Shown piece by piece: positions 1 through 5,942 of a stretch of 10,624 bases of DNA (positions are counted from its first letter, which is position 1; each line of letters opens with the position of its first letter). Location: assembly GCA_934635545.1 (NCBI GenBank), contig CAKTZN010000055.1, positions 1 to 10,624 of the forward strand, given 5' to 3'. A program made the position numbers and the translations under genes. Origin of the DNA: an uncultured Oscillospiraceae bacterium. Its GTDB lineage: Bacteria; Bacillota; Clostridia; Oscillospirales; Oscillospiraceae. Below the pieces are notes generated by a model. It was not told the origin of the DNA, did not search any database, and saw only the letters and a program-made list of their open reading frames with translations.

Positions 1-60
1 CTTGCCGTCCATCTCGAAGGTCTTGCCGTTTCTGAAATCACCGGCGGTAATAGTTGCCAT
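1..60 (-). CDS. efp: Elongation factor P, N-terminal 20 codons (runs off the window)
   Basis: Only the first 20 residues are visible; they begin MATITAGDFRNGKTFEMDGK, which matches the opening beta-strands of the EF-P KOW-like domain (SAGDFRNG-type start, FEMDG turn). EF-P binds the ribosome between the P and E sites and relieves stalling at proline runs. The start is the ATG at 58-60, preceded by a GGGAGG ribosome site (70-75) eight bases upstream. The M24 peptidase gene lies just upstream on the same strand, the usual yqhT-efp neighbourhood of Firmicutes. The modified residue of domain I and the rest of the protein lie outside the window. Confidence 0.9.
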   Translation of the reverse strand, partial: MATITAGDFRNGKTFEMDGK

Positions 61-104
61 ATTGATATTCCTCCCATGTGATGAGGGAATATCAACATTC
101 CCTC
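61..104 (-). promoter_or_regulatory. efp leader with two competing hairpins
   Basis: On the transcript an 8-bp hairpin can form between 97-104 (GAGGGAAU) and 83-90 (AUUCCCUC), with a 6-nt loop. Alternatively UUGAUAUUCC (86-95) can pair with GGAAUAUCAA (62-71). That helix extends through C83-G75, U84-G74 and C85-G73 with one bulged A, and closes the whole GGGAGG ribosome site over a 7-nt loop. Both structures use 83-90, so they exclude each other. The pairings are read directly from the sequence; a regulatory role is inferred. Confidence 0.5.
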
Positions 105-139
105 GAATAAAATAATTCTGGCCGCAAAAAGCCTTATCT

Positions 140-168
140 ATTTTACATGATGCTGTGTGGTTTGGCAA
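140..168 (-). promoter_or_regulatory. Sigma-A type promoter for efp
   Basis: On the minus strand TTGCCA (163-168) and TAAAAT (140-145) are separated by 17 bp; each differs from consensus at one position. The predicted start lies near 132, leaving a leader of about 70 nt before the efp ATG. I see no convincing terminator between the peptidase stop at 212 and this promoter, so efp may also be read from upstream. A short GGCAA/TTGCC repeat (164-178) overlaps the -35 box and is probably incidental. Confidence 0.7.
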
Positions 169-211
169 GTGCTTTGCCGTATTTTTTGCCAAAAATGCGA
201 AATTATTTCCC

Positions 212-1273
212 TTACAGCACGATCAGTTCCTTGGGTGCCTTGGTGATGACCTCCGCGCCGTCCTTGCGCAGCACCATCACGTCCTCGATCCGGACGCCGA
301 ACTTACCGGGGAGATAGATGCCTGGCTCGGCGCTGACCACCGCGTTTTCCGGCATGGGCTTATCGTTGCTGGGAGCAGCGTTGGGTGCTTCGTGGATGTC
401 GATGCCCAGGCTGTGGCCGAAGCTGTGGCCGAAATAGGGGCCGTAGCCCGCGTCCTCGATGACCTTGCGGGAGGCGGCGTCGATGGCCGCGCCGGTGACG
501 CCCGCCCTGGCGGCGGCGATGCCCGCCAACTGAGCCTCCAGCACGATATGGTACACCTTCTTCATCTCCTCGCTGGGCTCACCCAGAGCCACGGTGCGGG
601 TCATGTCGCTGCAATAGCCCTTGTACACGCAGCCGAAGTCCATGGTGATGAAGTCGCCCTGCTGCACCTGGCGCATGCTGGGTACGGCGTGGGGCATGGA
701 GCCGTTGGGGCCGGAGGCGATGATGGTATCAAAGGAGGTCTTTTCCGCACCGGCGGACACCATCAGGTAGTTGAGCCGCGCGGCGATCTCCTTCTCCGTC
801 ATGCCCACATGGATCTCCTTGCAGATCTGCGCCAGTGCGCCCTCGGCGATCCGCTGGGCGGCGATCATGTTGGCGATCTCCTCGTCGTCCTTGCTGCCCC
901 GCAACAAGATCATGGCGGCGGTGGCGGGCACCAGCGTGCAATGCAGCTTCTCCGTATAGGCGGTGTGGGTGGCCACGGTCATGACCTCCTCCTCAAAGCC
1001 CACCTTCTGGGCGCCGGACTCGGCCAGCGCCTTGTTGATCAGGTCGGTGAAGGGATTGGCCCGGCTGGTCTCCCAGATGACGGCGGCGTCGCCGATGGCC
1101 TTGCCCGCCGCCTCGGTATAGCGGCTGTCGGTAAAGTACCAGCTTCCCTTCCGGGTCACCAGCGCCACGCCCTCGCCCATAAAGCCGGTGGCGTAATAGC
1201 AGTTGGATTCGCCGGTCAGCAGCATGGCGTCCAGTTCGCCCAGATGGGCCGCAATGTGTTCCAGATGGTTCAT
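212..1273 (-). CDS. yqhT: M24 family Xaa-Pro peptidase (YqhT-type aminopeptidase P family)
   Basis: A 353-residue metallopeptidase with the two-domain form of short Xaa-Pro peptidases: an N-terminal creatinase-like domain (about 1-125) and a C-terminal pita-bread catalytic domain. All five dinuclear metal ligands are visible: D212 (MDFG), D223 (SDMTRT), H287 (FGHSLG), E316 (AEPGIY) and E330 (RIEDV). The substrate-binding H195 (MPHAVPS) is also present. It should remove an N-terminal residue preceding proline, or cleave X-Pro dipeptides, in the cytoplasm; I see no signal peptide. The frame stays open 31 codons further, but the ATG at 1273 has an AGGAGG seven bases upstream and begins the normal fold, whereas the extension runs into the preceding HAD gene. 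Relatives are labelled pepP, pepQ or yqhT; exact specificity cannot be read here. Confidence 0.93.
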   Translation of the reverse strand: MNHLEHIAAHLGELDAMLLTGESNCYYATGFMGEGVALVTRKGSWYFTDSRYTEAAGKAIGDAAVIWETSRANPFTDLINKALAESGAQKVGFEEEVMTVATHTAYTEKLHCTLVPATAAMILLRGSKDDEEIANMIAAQRIAEGALAQICKEIHVGMTEKEIAARLNYLMVSAGAEKTSFDTIIASGPNGSMPHAVPSMRQVQQGDFITMDFGCVYKGYCSDMTRTVALGEPSEEMKKVYHIVLEAQLAGIAAARAGVTGAAIDAASRKVIEDAGYGPYFGHSFGHSLGIDIHEAPNAAPSNDKPMPENAVVSAEPGIYLPGKFGVRIEDVMVLRKDGAEVITKAPKELIVL

Positions 1274-1305
1274 GATAACTCCTCCTATGTCACATTTTTC
1301 GTAGG

Positions 1306-1803
1306 TTACTTTTCCCGCGCCAGCTTCTTGAAAGGGGCCTGCATGGCGTGCAGCACCTTCTGCCACGGTGTCACCGCGCCGCCGGCGGGCTCCACCATCA
1401 ACGCGGTGACCCCCGCCAGATTGGCCGCCAGCACGTCCGTCAGCAGCTTGTCACCCAGCATGGCGGTCTCTCGCTCATAGACGCCCGCTTTGGCCATGGC
1501 CCGGCGCAGTCCCTTGGGCGATGGCTTCTGGGCGTGGCCCACATAGTCGATGCCCAGGGCATGGCAGAAGTCGTCCACTCTTTTGCTGCTGCGGTTGTTG
1601 GACAGGATCATCACTGTGATCCCGTCGGCCTTCAGGCCGTCGATCCAGGCTTTCACGCCCTGGGGCGGCGTTTTTACCGATTTGGGCGCCAGGGTATAGT
1701 CCAGGTCGCACAGCAGAAGGCGCACGCCCTTCTCCCCCAGCAGCGCCGGCGTCACGTTGTCATAGGCCGCCAGCAAACGGTCAGGCCGCAAAGAAAGCCG
1801 CAT
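1306..1803 (-). CDS. yqeG: YqeG family HAD-IIIA type phosphatase
   Basis: A 165-residue HAD superfamily protein with all four motifs. Motif I is DLDYTL with nucleophile D33 and acid/base D35, motif II is S68 (ILSNN), motif III is K93-P94, and motif IV is GDKLLTD (D118, D123). There is no inserted cap domain, so it belongs to the small YqeG/HAD-IIIA group, whose physiological substrate I do not know. The usual Asn of DLDNTL is Tyr here. The ATG at 1801-1803 has a GAGGG/GAAGGG ribosome site. The stop is 32 bases before the M24 peptidase start, so the two genes, and perhaps efp, are likely co-transcribed. In Bacillus yqeG sits in the yqeG-H-aroE-yhbY-nadD-yqeK-rsfS cluster; here it is about 5.9 kb away from the rest of that set. 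Confidence 0.9.
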   Translation of the reverse strand: MRLSLRPDRLLAAYDNVTPALLGEKGVRLLLCDLDYTLAPKSVKTPPQGVKAWIDGLKADGITVMILSNNRSSKRVDDFCHALGIDYVGHAQKPSPKGLRRAMAKAGVYERETAMLGDKLLTDVLAANLAGVTALMVEPAGGAVTPWQKVLHAMQAPFKKLAREK

Positions 1804-1835
1804 GATCCCTCGTCCCTTCTCATAGAATCAGGTAC

Positions 1836-1864
1836 AGTATAGCAGTTTTTACCGGAAAATACAA
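1836..1864 (-). promoter_or_regulatory. Candidate promoter for the yqeG-yqhT genes
   Basis: On the minus strand TATACT (1836-1841, 5/6 to consensus) lies 17 bp downstream of TTGTAT (1859-1864, weak). It is placed properly for a start near 1829, about 25 bases before the HAD gene ATG. Its -35 half lies in the ribosome-site region of the divergent gene at 1877. No clear promoter for that divergent gene was found in the 73-bp gap. Confidence 0.45.
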
Positions 1865-1876
1865 GGGGGCGGAGGT

Positions 1877-2611
1877 ATGCAGTTCTATCTGGCGGCGGGG
1901 ATGGGGGACACGCTGCCCCGTGGGCGGTTCCGCCCGGTGCGGGCGGCCTACCGGCTGGGGCCGCGGCTGCTGTCGGCGATAGGCGGCGGGGCGGTGCAGG
2001 GCGGCATGATGCTGGTGGGCGACAGCCGGGAGTGCGGCCCCCACGACGTGCTGGCGCGGGACATCATCCGGGAGTGCTTGCGGCGGAATTACGACGGCGT
2101 GGTGCTGGATTGGCACCATAAAGGGCCTGATCGCGGTACATTAACGGCTCTTTTGGGGCAATTATGCCCCCAATACGGGCTGCGGCTGTTCGTGCCGGAG
2201 CAATACGCCCCCTATGCCGCCCAGGCCACGGTGCTGCTGAACACTGCCGTCAGCGGCGGCACCCTGGCGGCCTGCCTGGAGGACGGCATCCGCCGGTACG
2301 GCGCCGGGGGGCTGGCCCTGGATCTGGAGCGGCTGCGGCTGGACTTCACCCTGCCCCATTCCGCCAACGTCCGCAGACCCCTGACGGCATCGGAGCTGCG
2401 GCGGCTGCGGGAGGGCAAGAGCGTCTATTTCTCCGAGGAGCTGTGCGCCCGGTACTTCACCTACCGCACCGGCAGCGAGAATCACTATGTGCTGTTCGAC
2501 GACGCCCAGACCCTGCGAAAAAAGGCGGCGCTGGCGGAAAACCGCGGCATCCGTGAGGGCTTTTTCATGCTGCCGGAGGTGGCGGACATCGCCGGTGAGC
2601 TGCTGGGATAG
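1877..2611 (+). CDS. Uncharacterised protein, possibly a degenerate GH18-like TIM barrel
   Basis: I do not recognise this 244-residue protein by name. It alternates hydrophobic strands and amphipathic helices: MQFYLAAG, GGMMLVGDS (42-50), YDGVVLDWH (72-80), LRLFVPEQ, TVLLNTAVSGG and ALDLERLRLDF. It ends in a stretch that pairs a strand, FDDAQTL, a K-A-LA helix and RGIREGFFMLPE, much like the last strands of glycoside hydrolase 18 barrels. The YDGVVLDWH segment lies where GH18 enzymes have DGxDLDWE, but a His (H80) stands in place of the catalytic Glu, so hydrolysis is doubtful; a sugar-binding role is possible. It has no signal peptide or membrane segment. The start is uncertain: GGAGG ends only one base before the ATG at 1877, GGGGG (1865-1869) is better spaced, and an ATG at 1901 is the alternative. 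It is divergent from yqeG and convergent with rpsU. Confidence 0.75.
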   Translation: MQFYLAAGMGDTLPRGRFRPVRAAYRLGPRLLSAIGGGAVQGGMMLVGDSRECGPHDVLARDIIRECLRRNYDGVVLDWHHKGPDRGTLTALLGQLCPQYGLRLFVPEQYAPYAAQATVLLNTAVSGGTLAACLEDGIRRYGAGGLALDLERLRLDFTLPHSANVRRPLTASELRRLREGKSVYFSEELCARYFTYRTGSENHYVLFDDAQTLRKKAALAENRGIREGFFMLPEVADIAGELLG

Positions 2612-2613
2612 CA

Positions 2614-2644
2614 TAAAAAAATCACCACCCGGATGGGTGGTGAT
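2614..2644 (-). terminator. Rho-independent terminator of rpsU
   Basis: A perfect 10-bp stem (2621-2630 with 2635-2644, ATCACCACCC/GGGTGGTGAT) carries a GGAT/ATCC tetraloop. On the minus strand it is followed by a run of seven U (2615-2621), giving a canonical terminator ten bases after the rpsU stop. The same stem lies just past the plus-strand gene ending at 2611, but the U-tract there (CUCUUU) is poor, so it may act only weakly in that direction. Confidence 0.9.
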
Positions 2645-2654
2645 CTCTTTGCGA

Positions 2655-2840
2655 TTAATAGTAACGCTTGTTGCGGTTCTTCCGGGCAGCCTCGGACTTC
2701 TTGCGGCGCTTGACACTGGGGCTCTCATAGCACTCGCGGCGACGCACCTCAGCAACGATACCGGCCTTAGCGCAGCTTCTCTTAAAACGCTTCAGGGCGC
2801 TATCCAGAGATTCGCCTTCCTTGACATGAATTTCGGACAT
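2655..2840 (-). CDS. rpsU: 30S ribosomal protein S21 (bS21)
   Basis: A 61-residue, very basic protein ([21 protein letters not shown] to a KRRKK...RNKRYY tail) with the full S21 pattern: a short N-terminal strand, an [11 protein letters not shown] helix, a [16 protein letters not shown] helix and a basic C-terminus. It joins the platform of the small subunit near the anti-Shine-Dalgarno end of 16S rRNA and affects initiation. The ATG at 2838-2840 is preceded by GGAGGGAGGG (2850-2859), a strong ribosome site with a repeated core. It is transcribed alone, between its own promoter (2921-2949) and terminator (2614-2644), and is separated from leuS by the leuS terminator. Confidence 0.97.
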   Translation of the reverse strand: MSEIHVKEGESLDSALKRFKRSCAKAGIVAEVRRRECYESPSVKRRKKSEAARKNRNKRYY

Positions 2841-2914
2841 CTATTTTTCCCTCCCTCCGATGCACCCGGCTCGATCCAGGGTGCTCTTTAAGAGTCATTA
2901 GGCATGACTTAACG
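2841..2914 (-). promoter_or_regulatory. Structured 5' leader of rpsU
   Basis: The predicted leader of about 74 nt contains a 6-bp hairpin (2893-2909, AGUCAU/AUGACU around a 5-nt loop) and a stronger one (2862-2884, GCACCC plus two more pairs, with one bulged base). The second ends just before the GGAGGGAGGG ribosome site. The CACCCU on its 5' arm could instead pair with AGGG of the ribosome site. A short CUCUU/AAGAG repeat (2884-2894) overlaps both. Ribosomal protein genes often carry autoregulatory leaders; I do not recognise this one. Confidence 0.45.
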
Positions 2915-2920
2915 AATGAT

Positions 2921-2949
2921 ATTATACTGATTCGGGCATATCTTGTCAA
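2921..2949 (-). promoter_or_regulatory. Fully consensus sigma-A promoter of rpsU
   Basis: On the minus strand TTGACA (2944-2949) and TATAAT (2921-2926) both match consensus at every position with the optimal 17-bp spacing. Transcription should start near 2914. It lies just downstream of the leuS terminator, so rpsU is an independent, strongly expressed unit. Confidence 0.93.
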
Positions 2950-2954
2950 GATAT
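2938..2954. repeat. Perfect inverted repeat covering the rpsU -35 box
   Basis: A 17-bp dyad, ATATCTTG-T-CAAGATAT on the plus strand, has two perfect 8-bp arms around one central base. It encloses the TTGACA of the rpsU promoter, so a dimeric regulator binding here would cover the -35 element. I cannot match it to a known operator. Part of the symmetry is forced, because TTGACA itself contains TTG-A-CA. Confidence 0.5.
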
Positions 2955-2981
2955 TTTTCACAAATTCTGCGCAAAAGGGCG

Positions 2982-3018
2982 AAAAAAGCAGGGCGGTTCA
3001 TGGAACCGCCCTGCTTTT
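2982..3018 (-). terminator. Rho-independent terminator of leuS
   Basis: The arms 2984-2999 and 3003-3018 form a 16-bp perfect stem (core GCAGGGCGGTTC) with a 3-nt loop. On the minus strand it runs into six U (2982-2987), starting nine bases past the leuS stop. It isolates leuS from the rpsU promoter immediately downstream. Confidence 0.93.
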
Positions 3019-3026
3019 CGGCAATT

Positions 3027-5537
3027 TTACTTGGCGGGCTTCACGATCAGGTTGATGAGCTTGTTCTTCACCAGGATGGTCTTGACGACGGCCATGCCTT
3101 CGGTGGCCTTCTGGACCTTCTCCACGGCCTTGACAGCCTCCATAACGGTGGCCTCGTCGCTGTCCACGGGAACATTGACGGTGCCCTTCAGCTTGCCGTT
3201 GACCTGCACGGCCATCTCCACGTTGGCGTCGATGGTCTTGGCCTCGTCATAGGCGGGCCAGGACATCTGCATGGCCATCTTGCCGCTCTTGGCGGCAAAG
3301 CCGGTCAGCTCCCACATCTCCTCCACCATGTGGGGGGCGAAGGGGGACAGCATCAGCATCAGCATGGACAGGTCGCCCTTGGTGAGGCCGTTGGCATAGA
3401 AGGCGTTGACCAGCGCCATCAGGGCGGCGATGGCGGTGTTCATCTTCAGCTCGTCGATATCACCTGTGACCTTCTTGATGGTCTTGTGGATGATGGACTC
3501 GTTCTTGGCGGAGATCTGGTCGCTGTCCTCGGCCATGTCCATCAGGTTCCAGCAGCGGTCCAGGAACTTCTTGCAGCCGCGGACGGCGTTGGTGGACCAG
3601 GTGGCGGTCTTCTCGAAATCGCCGATGAACATGATATACAGGCGCAGGGTGTCGGCGCCGAACTCCTTCACCACGTCGTCGGGGTTCACCACGTTGCCCA
3701 GGGACTTGGACATCTTCACAGAGGGACGCAGGGCCAGATTGCCGTGCAGGCGGATCAGCTCCTCCTTCTCGGCCTCGGTCTTGGCGTTGCCCACATAGTA
3801 GGGATTCTCGCCCAGGATCATGCCGTGGCTGGTGCGCTTGGCATAGGGCTCCTTGGTGTGCACCACGCCGATGTCGTACAGGAACTTATGCCAGAAGCGG
3901 GAGTACAGCAGGTGCAGGGTGGTGTGCTCCATGCCGCCGTTGTACCAATCCACGGGGCCCCAGTACTCCTCGGCCTCCTTGGACACCAGCTCGTTCTTGT
4001 TGTCGGGATCCATATACCGCAGGAAGTACCAACTGGAGCCGGCCCAGTTGGGCATGGTGTCGGTCTCGCGCTTGGCGGGGCCGCCGCAGCAGGGACAGGT
4101 GGTGTTGACCCAGTCGGTCATGCGGGCCAGGGGGCTCTCGCCGTCGTCGGTTGGCTCATAGGCCTCCACCTCCGGCAGCACCAGCGGAAGCTGATCCTCC
4201 GGCAGCGGCACCCAACCGCACTTCTCGCAGTTCACCAGGGGGATGGGCTCACCCCAGTAGCGCTGGCGGGAGAACACCCAGTCGCGGAGCTTGTAGTTGA
4301 CCTTCTCCTTGCCGAAGCCCTGCTCCACCACATACTTCTTCATGGCGGGGATGGCCTCGCGGACGGTCATGCCGTTCAGGAAGCCGGAGTTCACCATGAC
4401 GGCGCTGTCGTCCTTGGCCACGAAAGCCTCCTTGGTGACGTCACCGCCGGCGACCACCTCGATGATGGGCAGGCCGAACTTGGTGGCGAACTCCCAGTCG
4501 CGCTGGTCGTGGCCGGGCACGCCCATGACGATACCGGTGCCGTAGCCCATCAGGACGTAGTCGGAGACGAACATGGGCAGAGGCTTATGGGTGACGGGGT
4601 TGATGACCTCCACGCCCTCCAGCCGGACGCCGGTCTTGTCCTTGTTCAGCTCACCGCGCTCAAAGTCGGACTTGCGGGCGGCCTCGGCCTGATAGGCCTC
4701 CACCTCGGCCCGGTTGGCGATCTGGGGCAGCCACTTCTTCAGGGTGGGATGCTCGGGAGAGATGACCATATAGGTGGTGCCGAACAGGGTGTCGGCACGG
4801 GTGGTGTACACGGTGACATCCTCGCCCATGTTGGTCTTGAAGGTGATGTCGGCGCCGGTGGAGCGGCCGATCCAGTTCTTCTGCTGGGTCTTGACGCGCT
4901 CGATATAGTCCAGATCGTCCAGATCGTCGATCAGGCGCTGGGCATACTTGGTGATGCGCAGCATCCACTGGCTCTTCTCCTTCTGCACCACTTCGCCGCC
5001 GCAGCGTTCACACACGCCGTTGACGACCTCCTCATTGGCCAGCACCACCTTGCAGCTCGTGCACCAGTTGACGGCCATGGTGGCCTTATAGGCCATGTCG
5101 TGCTTGAAGAGCTGCAGGAAGATCCACTGGGTCCACTTGTAGTACTCCGGGTCGGAGGTATTGACGCAGCGATCCCAGTCGAAGCCGTAGCCCAGCATCT
5201 TCAACTGGCGGGTGAAGTTGGCAATGTTGTCGTGGGTGACGATGGCGGGATGGATGTGGTTCTTGATGGCGAAGTTCTCGGTGGGCAGGCCGAAGGCGTC
5301 GTAGCCGATGGGGAACAGGACGTTATAGCCCTCCATGCGCTTTTTACGGGTCACGATGTCGATGGCCGTAAAGGGACGGGGATGGCCCACATGCAGGCCC
5401 TGTGCGGAGGGATAGGGGAACTCGATCAGGCCGTAGAACTTCTTCCGGGTCTTGTCGCCGGTGACGGCGCGGTAGGGCTTGGTCTTTTCCCAGTTTTCCT
5501 GCCATTTCTTTTCAATGGCCGCAAAATCGTAATTCAT
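3027..5537 (-). CDS. leuS: Leucyl-tRNA synthetase
   Basis: An 836-residue class Ia synthetase that charges tRNA-Leu. The HIGH signature appears as HVGH (49-52) and the KMSKS loop is at 608-612. A zinc knuckle has C159, C162, C176 and C179, and a second Cys cluster (NCEKCG ... CPCCGG) lies in the later zinc domain. The CP1 editing domain follows the first knuckle and shows the Thr-rich TTRADTLFG segment and the GVPGHDQRD aspartate region used to remove misacylated amino acids. The variant HPRPFTAID after HVGH, instead of the E. coli-like HPEGYTATD, is a form I associate with Clostridia. The ATG at 5535-5537 has AAGGAG about eight bases upstream. The gene is monocistronic, controlled by a T-box leader and closed by its own terminator. 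Confidence 0.98.
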   Translation of the reverse strand: MNYDFAAIEKKWQENWEKTKPYRAVTGDKTRKKFYGLIEFPYPSAQGLHVGHPRPFTAIDIVTRKKRMEGYNVLFPIGYDAFGLPTENFAIKNHIHPAIVTHDNIANFTRQLKMLGYGFDWDRCVNTSDPEYYKWTQWIFLQLFKHDMAYKATMAVNWCTSCKVVLANEEVVNGVCERCGGEVVQKEKSQWMLRITKYAQRLIDDLDDLDYIERVKTQQKNWIGRSTGADITFKTNMGEDVTVYTTRADTLFGTTYMVISPEHPTLKKWLPQIANRAEVEAYQAEAARKSDFERGELNKDKTGVRLEGVEVINPVTHKPLPMFVSDYVLMGYGTGIVMGVPGHDQRDWEFATKFGLPIIEVVAGGDVTKEAFVAKDDSAVMVNSGFLNGMTVREAIPAMKKYVVEQGFGKEKVNYKLRDWVFSRQRYWGEPIPLVNCEKCGWVPLPEDQLPLVLPEVEAYEPTDDGESPLARMTDWVNTTCPCCGGPAKRETDTMPNWAGSSWYFLRYMDPDNKNELVSKEAEEYWGPVDWYNGGMEHTTLHLLYSRFWHKFLYDIGVVHTKEPYAKRTSHGMILGENPYYVGNAKTEAEKEELIRLHGNLALRPSVKMSKSLGNVVNPDDVVKEFGADTLRLYIMFIGDFEKTATWSTNAVRGCKKFLDRCWNLMDMAEDSDQISAKNESIIHKTIKKVTGDIDELKMNTAIAALMALVNAFYANGLTKGDLSMLMLMLSPFAPHMVEEMWELTGFAAKSGKMAMQMSWPAYDEAKTIDANVEMAVQVNGKLKGTVNVPVDSDEATVMEAVKAVEKVQKATEGMAVVKTILVKNKLINLIVKPAK

Positions 5538-5574
5538 GGTTGCTTCTCCTTATATCCGAATTTTGTTATGGCAA

Positions 5575-5610
5575 AATAAAAAGTCCCCGACTTCCGAAGA
5601 AGTCAGGGAC
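5575..5610 (-). terminator. T-box regulated attenuator upstream of leuS
   Basis: A 12-bp stem (5599-5610 with 5583-5594, one G-U pair) capped by a UUCG tetraloop is followed on the minus strand by UUUUUAUUUU. Its 5' arm GUCCCUGA overlaps the CCCUGA needed for the antiterminator, so the two structures exclude each other. It ends about 37 bases before the leuS ATG. Confidence 0.92.
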
Positions 5611-5854
5611 GTGAAAACGTGTTACCACCCTGATTCCGCCGCCGGTCGCCCGGTCGGCGCTCAGTCCCCCTCTCATCACAAGGGGCAGCGCCTGTAACGG
5701 GGCGCGGATCCGTTCCGCCCTGTTCAGGCGGAAAGCTCCGGGGCCAGTATCACGCAGCGCCTCCACCGGCTCGCACCAGACCGCCGGTTCTCTTGCGTCA
5801 GGCATTCCTGCGCTTTTTTCCCATCATCGCTTCTGTTTCTTTTTGCAGAACATT
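5583..5854 (-). promoter_or_regulatory. T-box riboswitch (tRNA-Leu sensing leader of leuS)
   Basis: The T-box sequence AGGGUGGUAACACG is at 5618-5631. Around it the antiterminator folds as UCAGGG, then the UGGUAAC bulge, an ACGU-UUUC-ACGU upper helix and CCCUGA. The UGGU in the bulge pairs with an ACCA tRNA end, fitting the A73 discriminator of tRNA-Leu. In Stem I the base helix AAGC/GCUU, a GAUGA/GGA kink-turn region, a GGG/CCC helix, the AGAGA bulge (5789-5793) and a distal CCGG/CCGG helix with a UGGUGCGAG loop can be traced. The likely specifier is CUG (5745-5747), a leucine codon followed by a purine in the expected strand of the specifier loop. A further 9-bp hairpin with a GCGA loop precedes the T-box. 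Uncharged tRNA-Leu should favour readthrough into leuS. Confidence 0.94.
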
Positions 5855-5860
5855 AGTCAC

Positions 5861-5889
5861 ATTGTACCCACTTTGCCGCCGTTTGTCAA
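5861..5889 (-). promoter_or_regulatory. Sigma-A promoter of the leuS T-box transcript
   Basis: On the minus strand TTGACA (5884-5889, perfect) and TACAAT (5861-5866, one mismatch) have 17-bp spacing. The start near 5854 gives a leader of about 315 nt, which fits the T-box. Confidence 0.9.
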
Positions 5890-5897
5890 GGGATTTT

Positions 5898-5926
5898 CAC
5901 CTTATGCCAGCCATTTTCATACAATA
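5898..5926 (+). promoter_or_regulatory. Candidate sigma-K (late mother-cell) promoter of the SleC-like cassette
   Basis: CACC (5898-5901), 16 bp, then CATACAATA (5918-5926) matches the Bacillus sigma-K consensus mACm-N16/17-CATAnnnTA at every fixed position. The first eight bases of the -10 also resemble the sigma-E -10, but no sigma-E -35 is placed correctly. TATAAC (5925-5930) could act as a sigma-A -10, yet it lacks a fitting -35. The sporulation-type assignment is inference from this motif plus the downstream genes. Confidence 0.55.
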
Positions 5927-5942
5927 TAACACATTCATTCCG

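Noticed and set aside
164..178. GGCAA-GTGCT-TTGCC hairpin followed by GTATTTTTT on the plus strand, terminator-like
   Set aside because: There is no plus-strand gene to end here, the stem is only 5 bp, and on the minus strand (the coding one) no U-run follows. It also overlaps the efp -35 box.
1274..1366. 31-codon N-terminal extension of the M24 peptidase frame
   Set aside because: It overlaps the end of yqeG, has no ribosome site and adds no conserved sequence; the ATG at 1273 has AGGAGG at proper distance.
155..1480. A 441-codon plus-strand open frame opposite the M24 peptidase
   Set aside because: It spans the peptidase gene and part of yqeG in antisense, with low-complexity Gly/His/Ala content and no start signal.
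2149..2174. TTGGGGCA/TGCCCCCAA hairpin inside the 1877-2611 gene, with locally more AT-rich codons
   Set aside because: The stem is imperfect, has no U-run and lies within an uninterrupted reading frame; probably incidental.
2943..5579. An 878-codon open frame on the plus strand opposite leuS
   Set aside because: It is a mirror of the leuS codons in GC-rich DNA: composition is dominated by Gly, His, Leu, Val and Asp repeats, it has no ribosome site and no recognisable domain, and leuS on the other strand is unmistakable.
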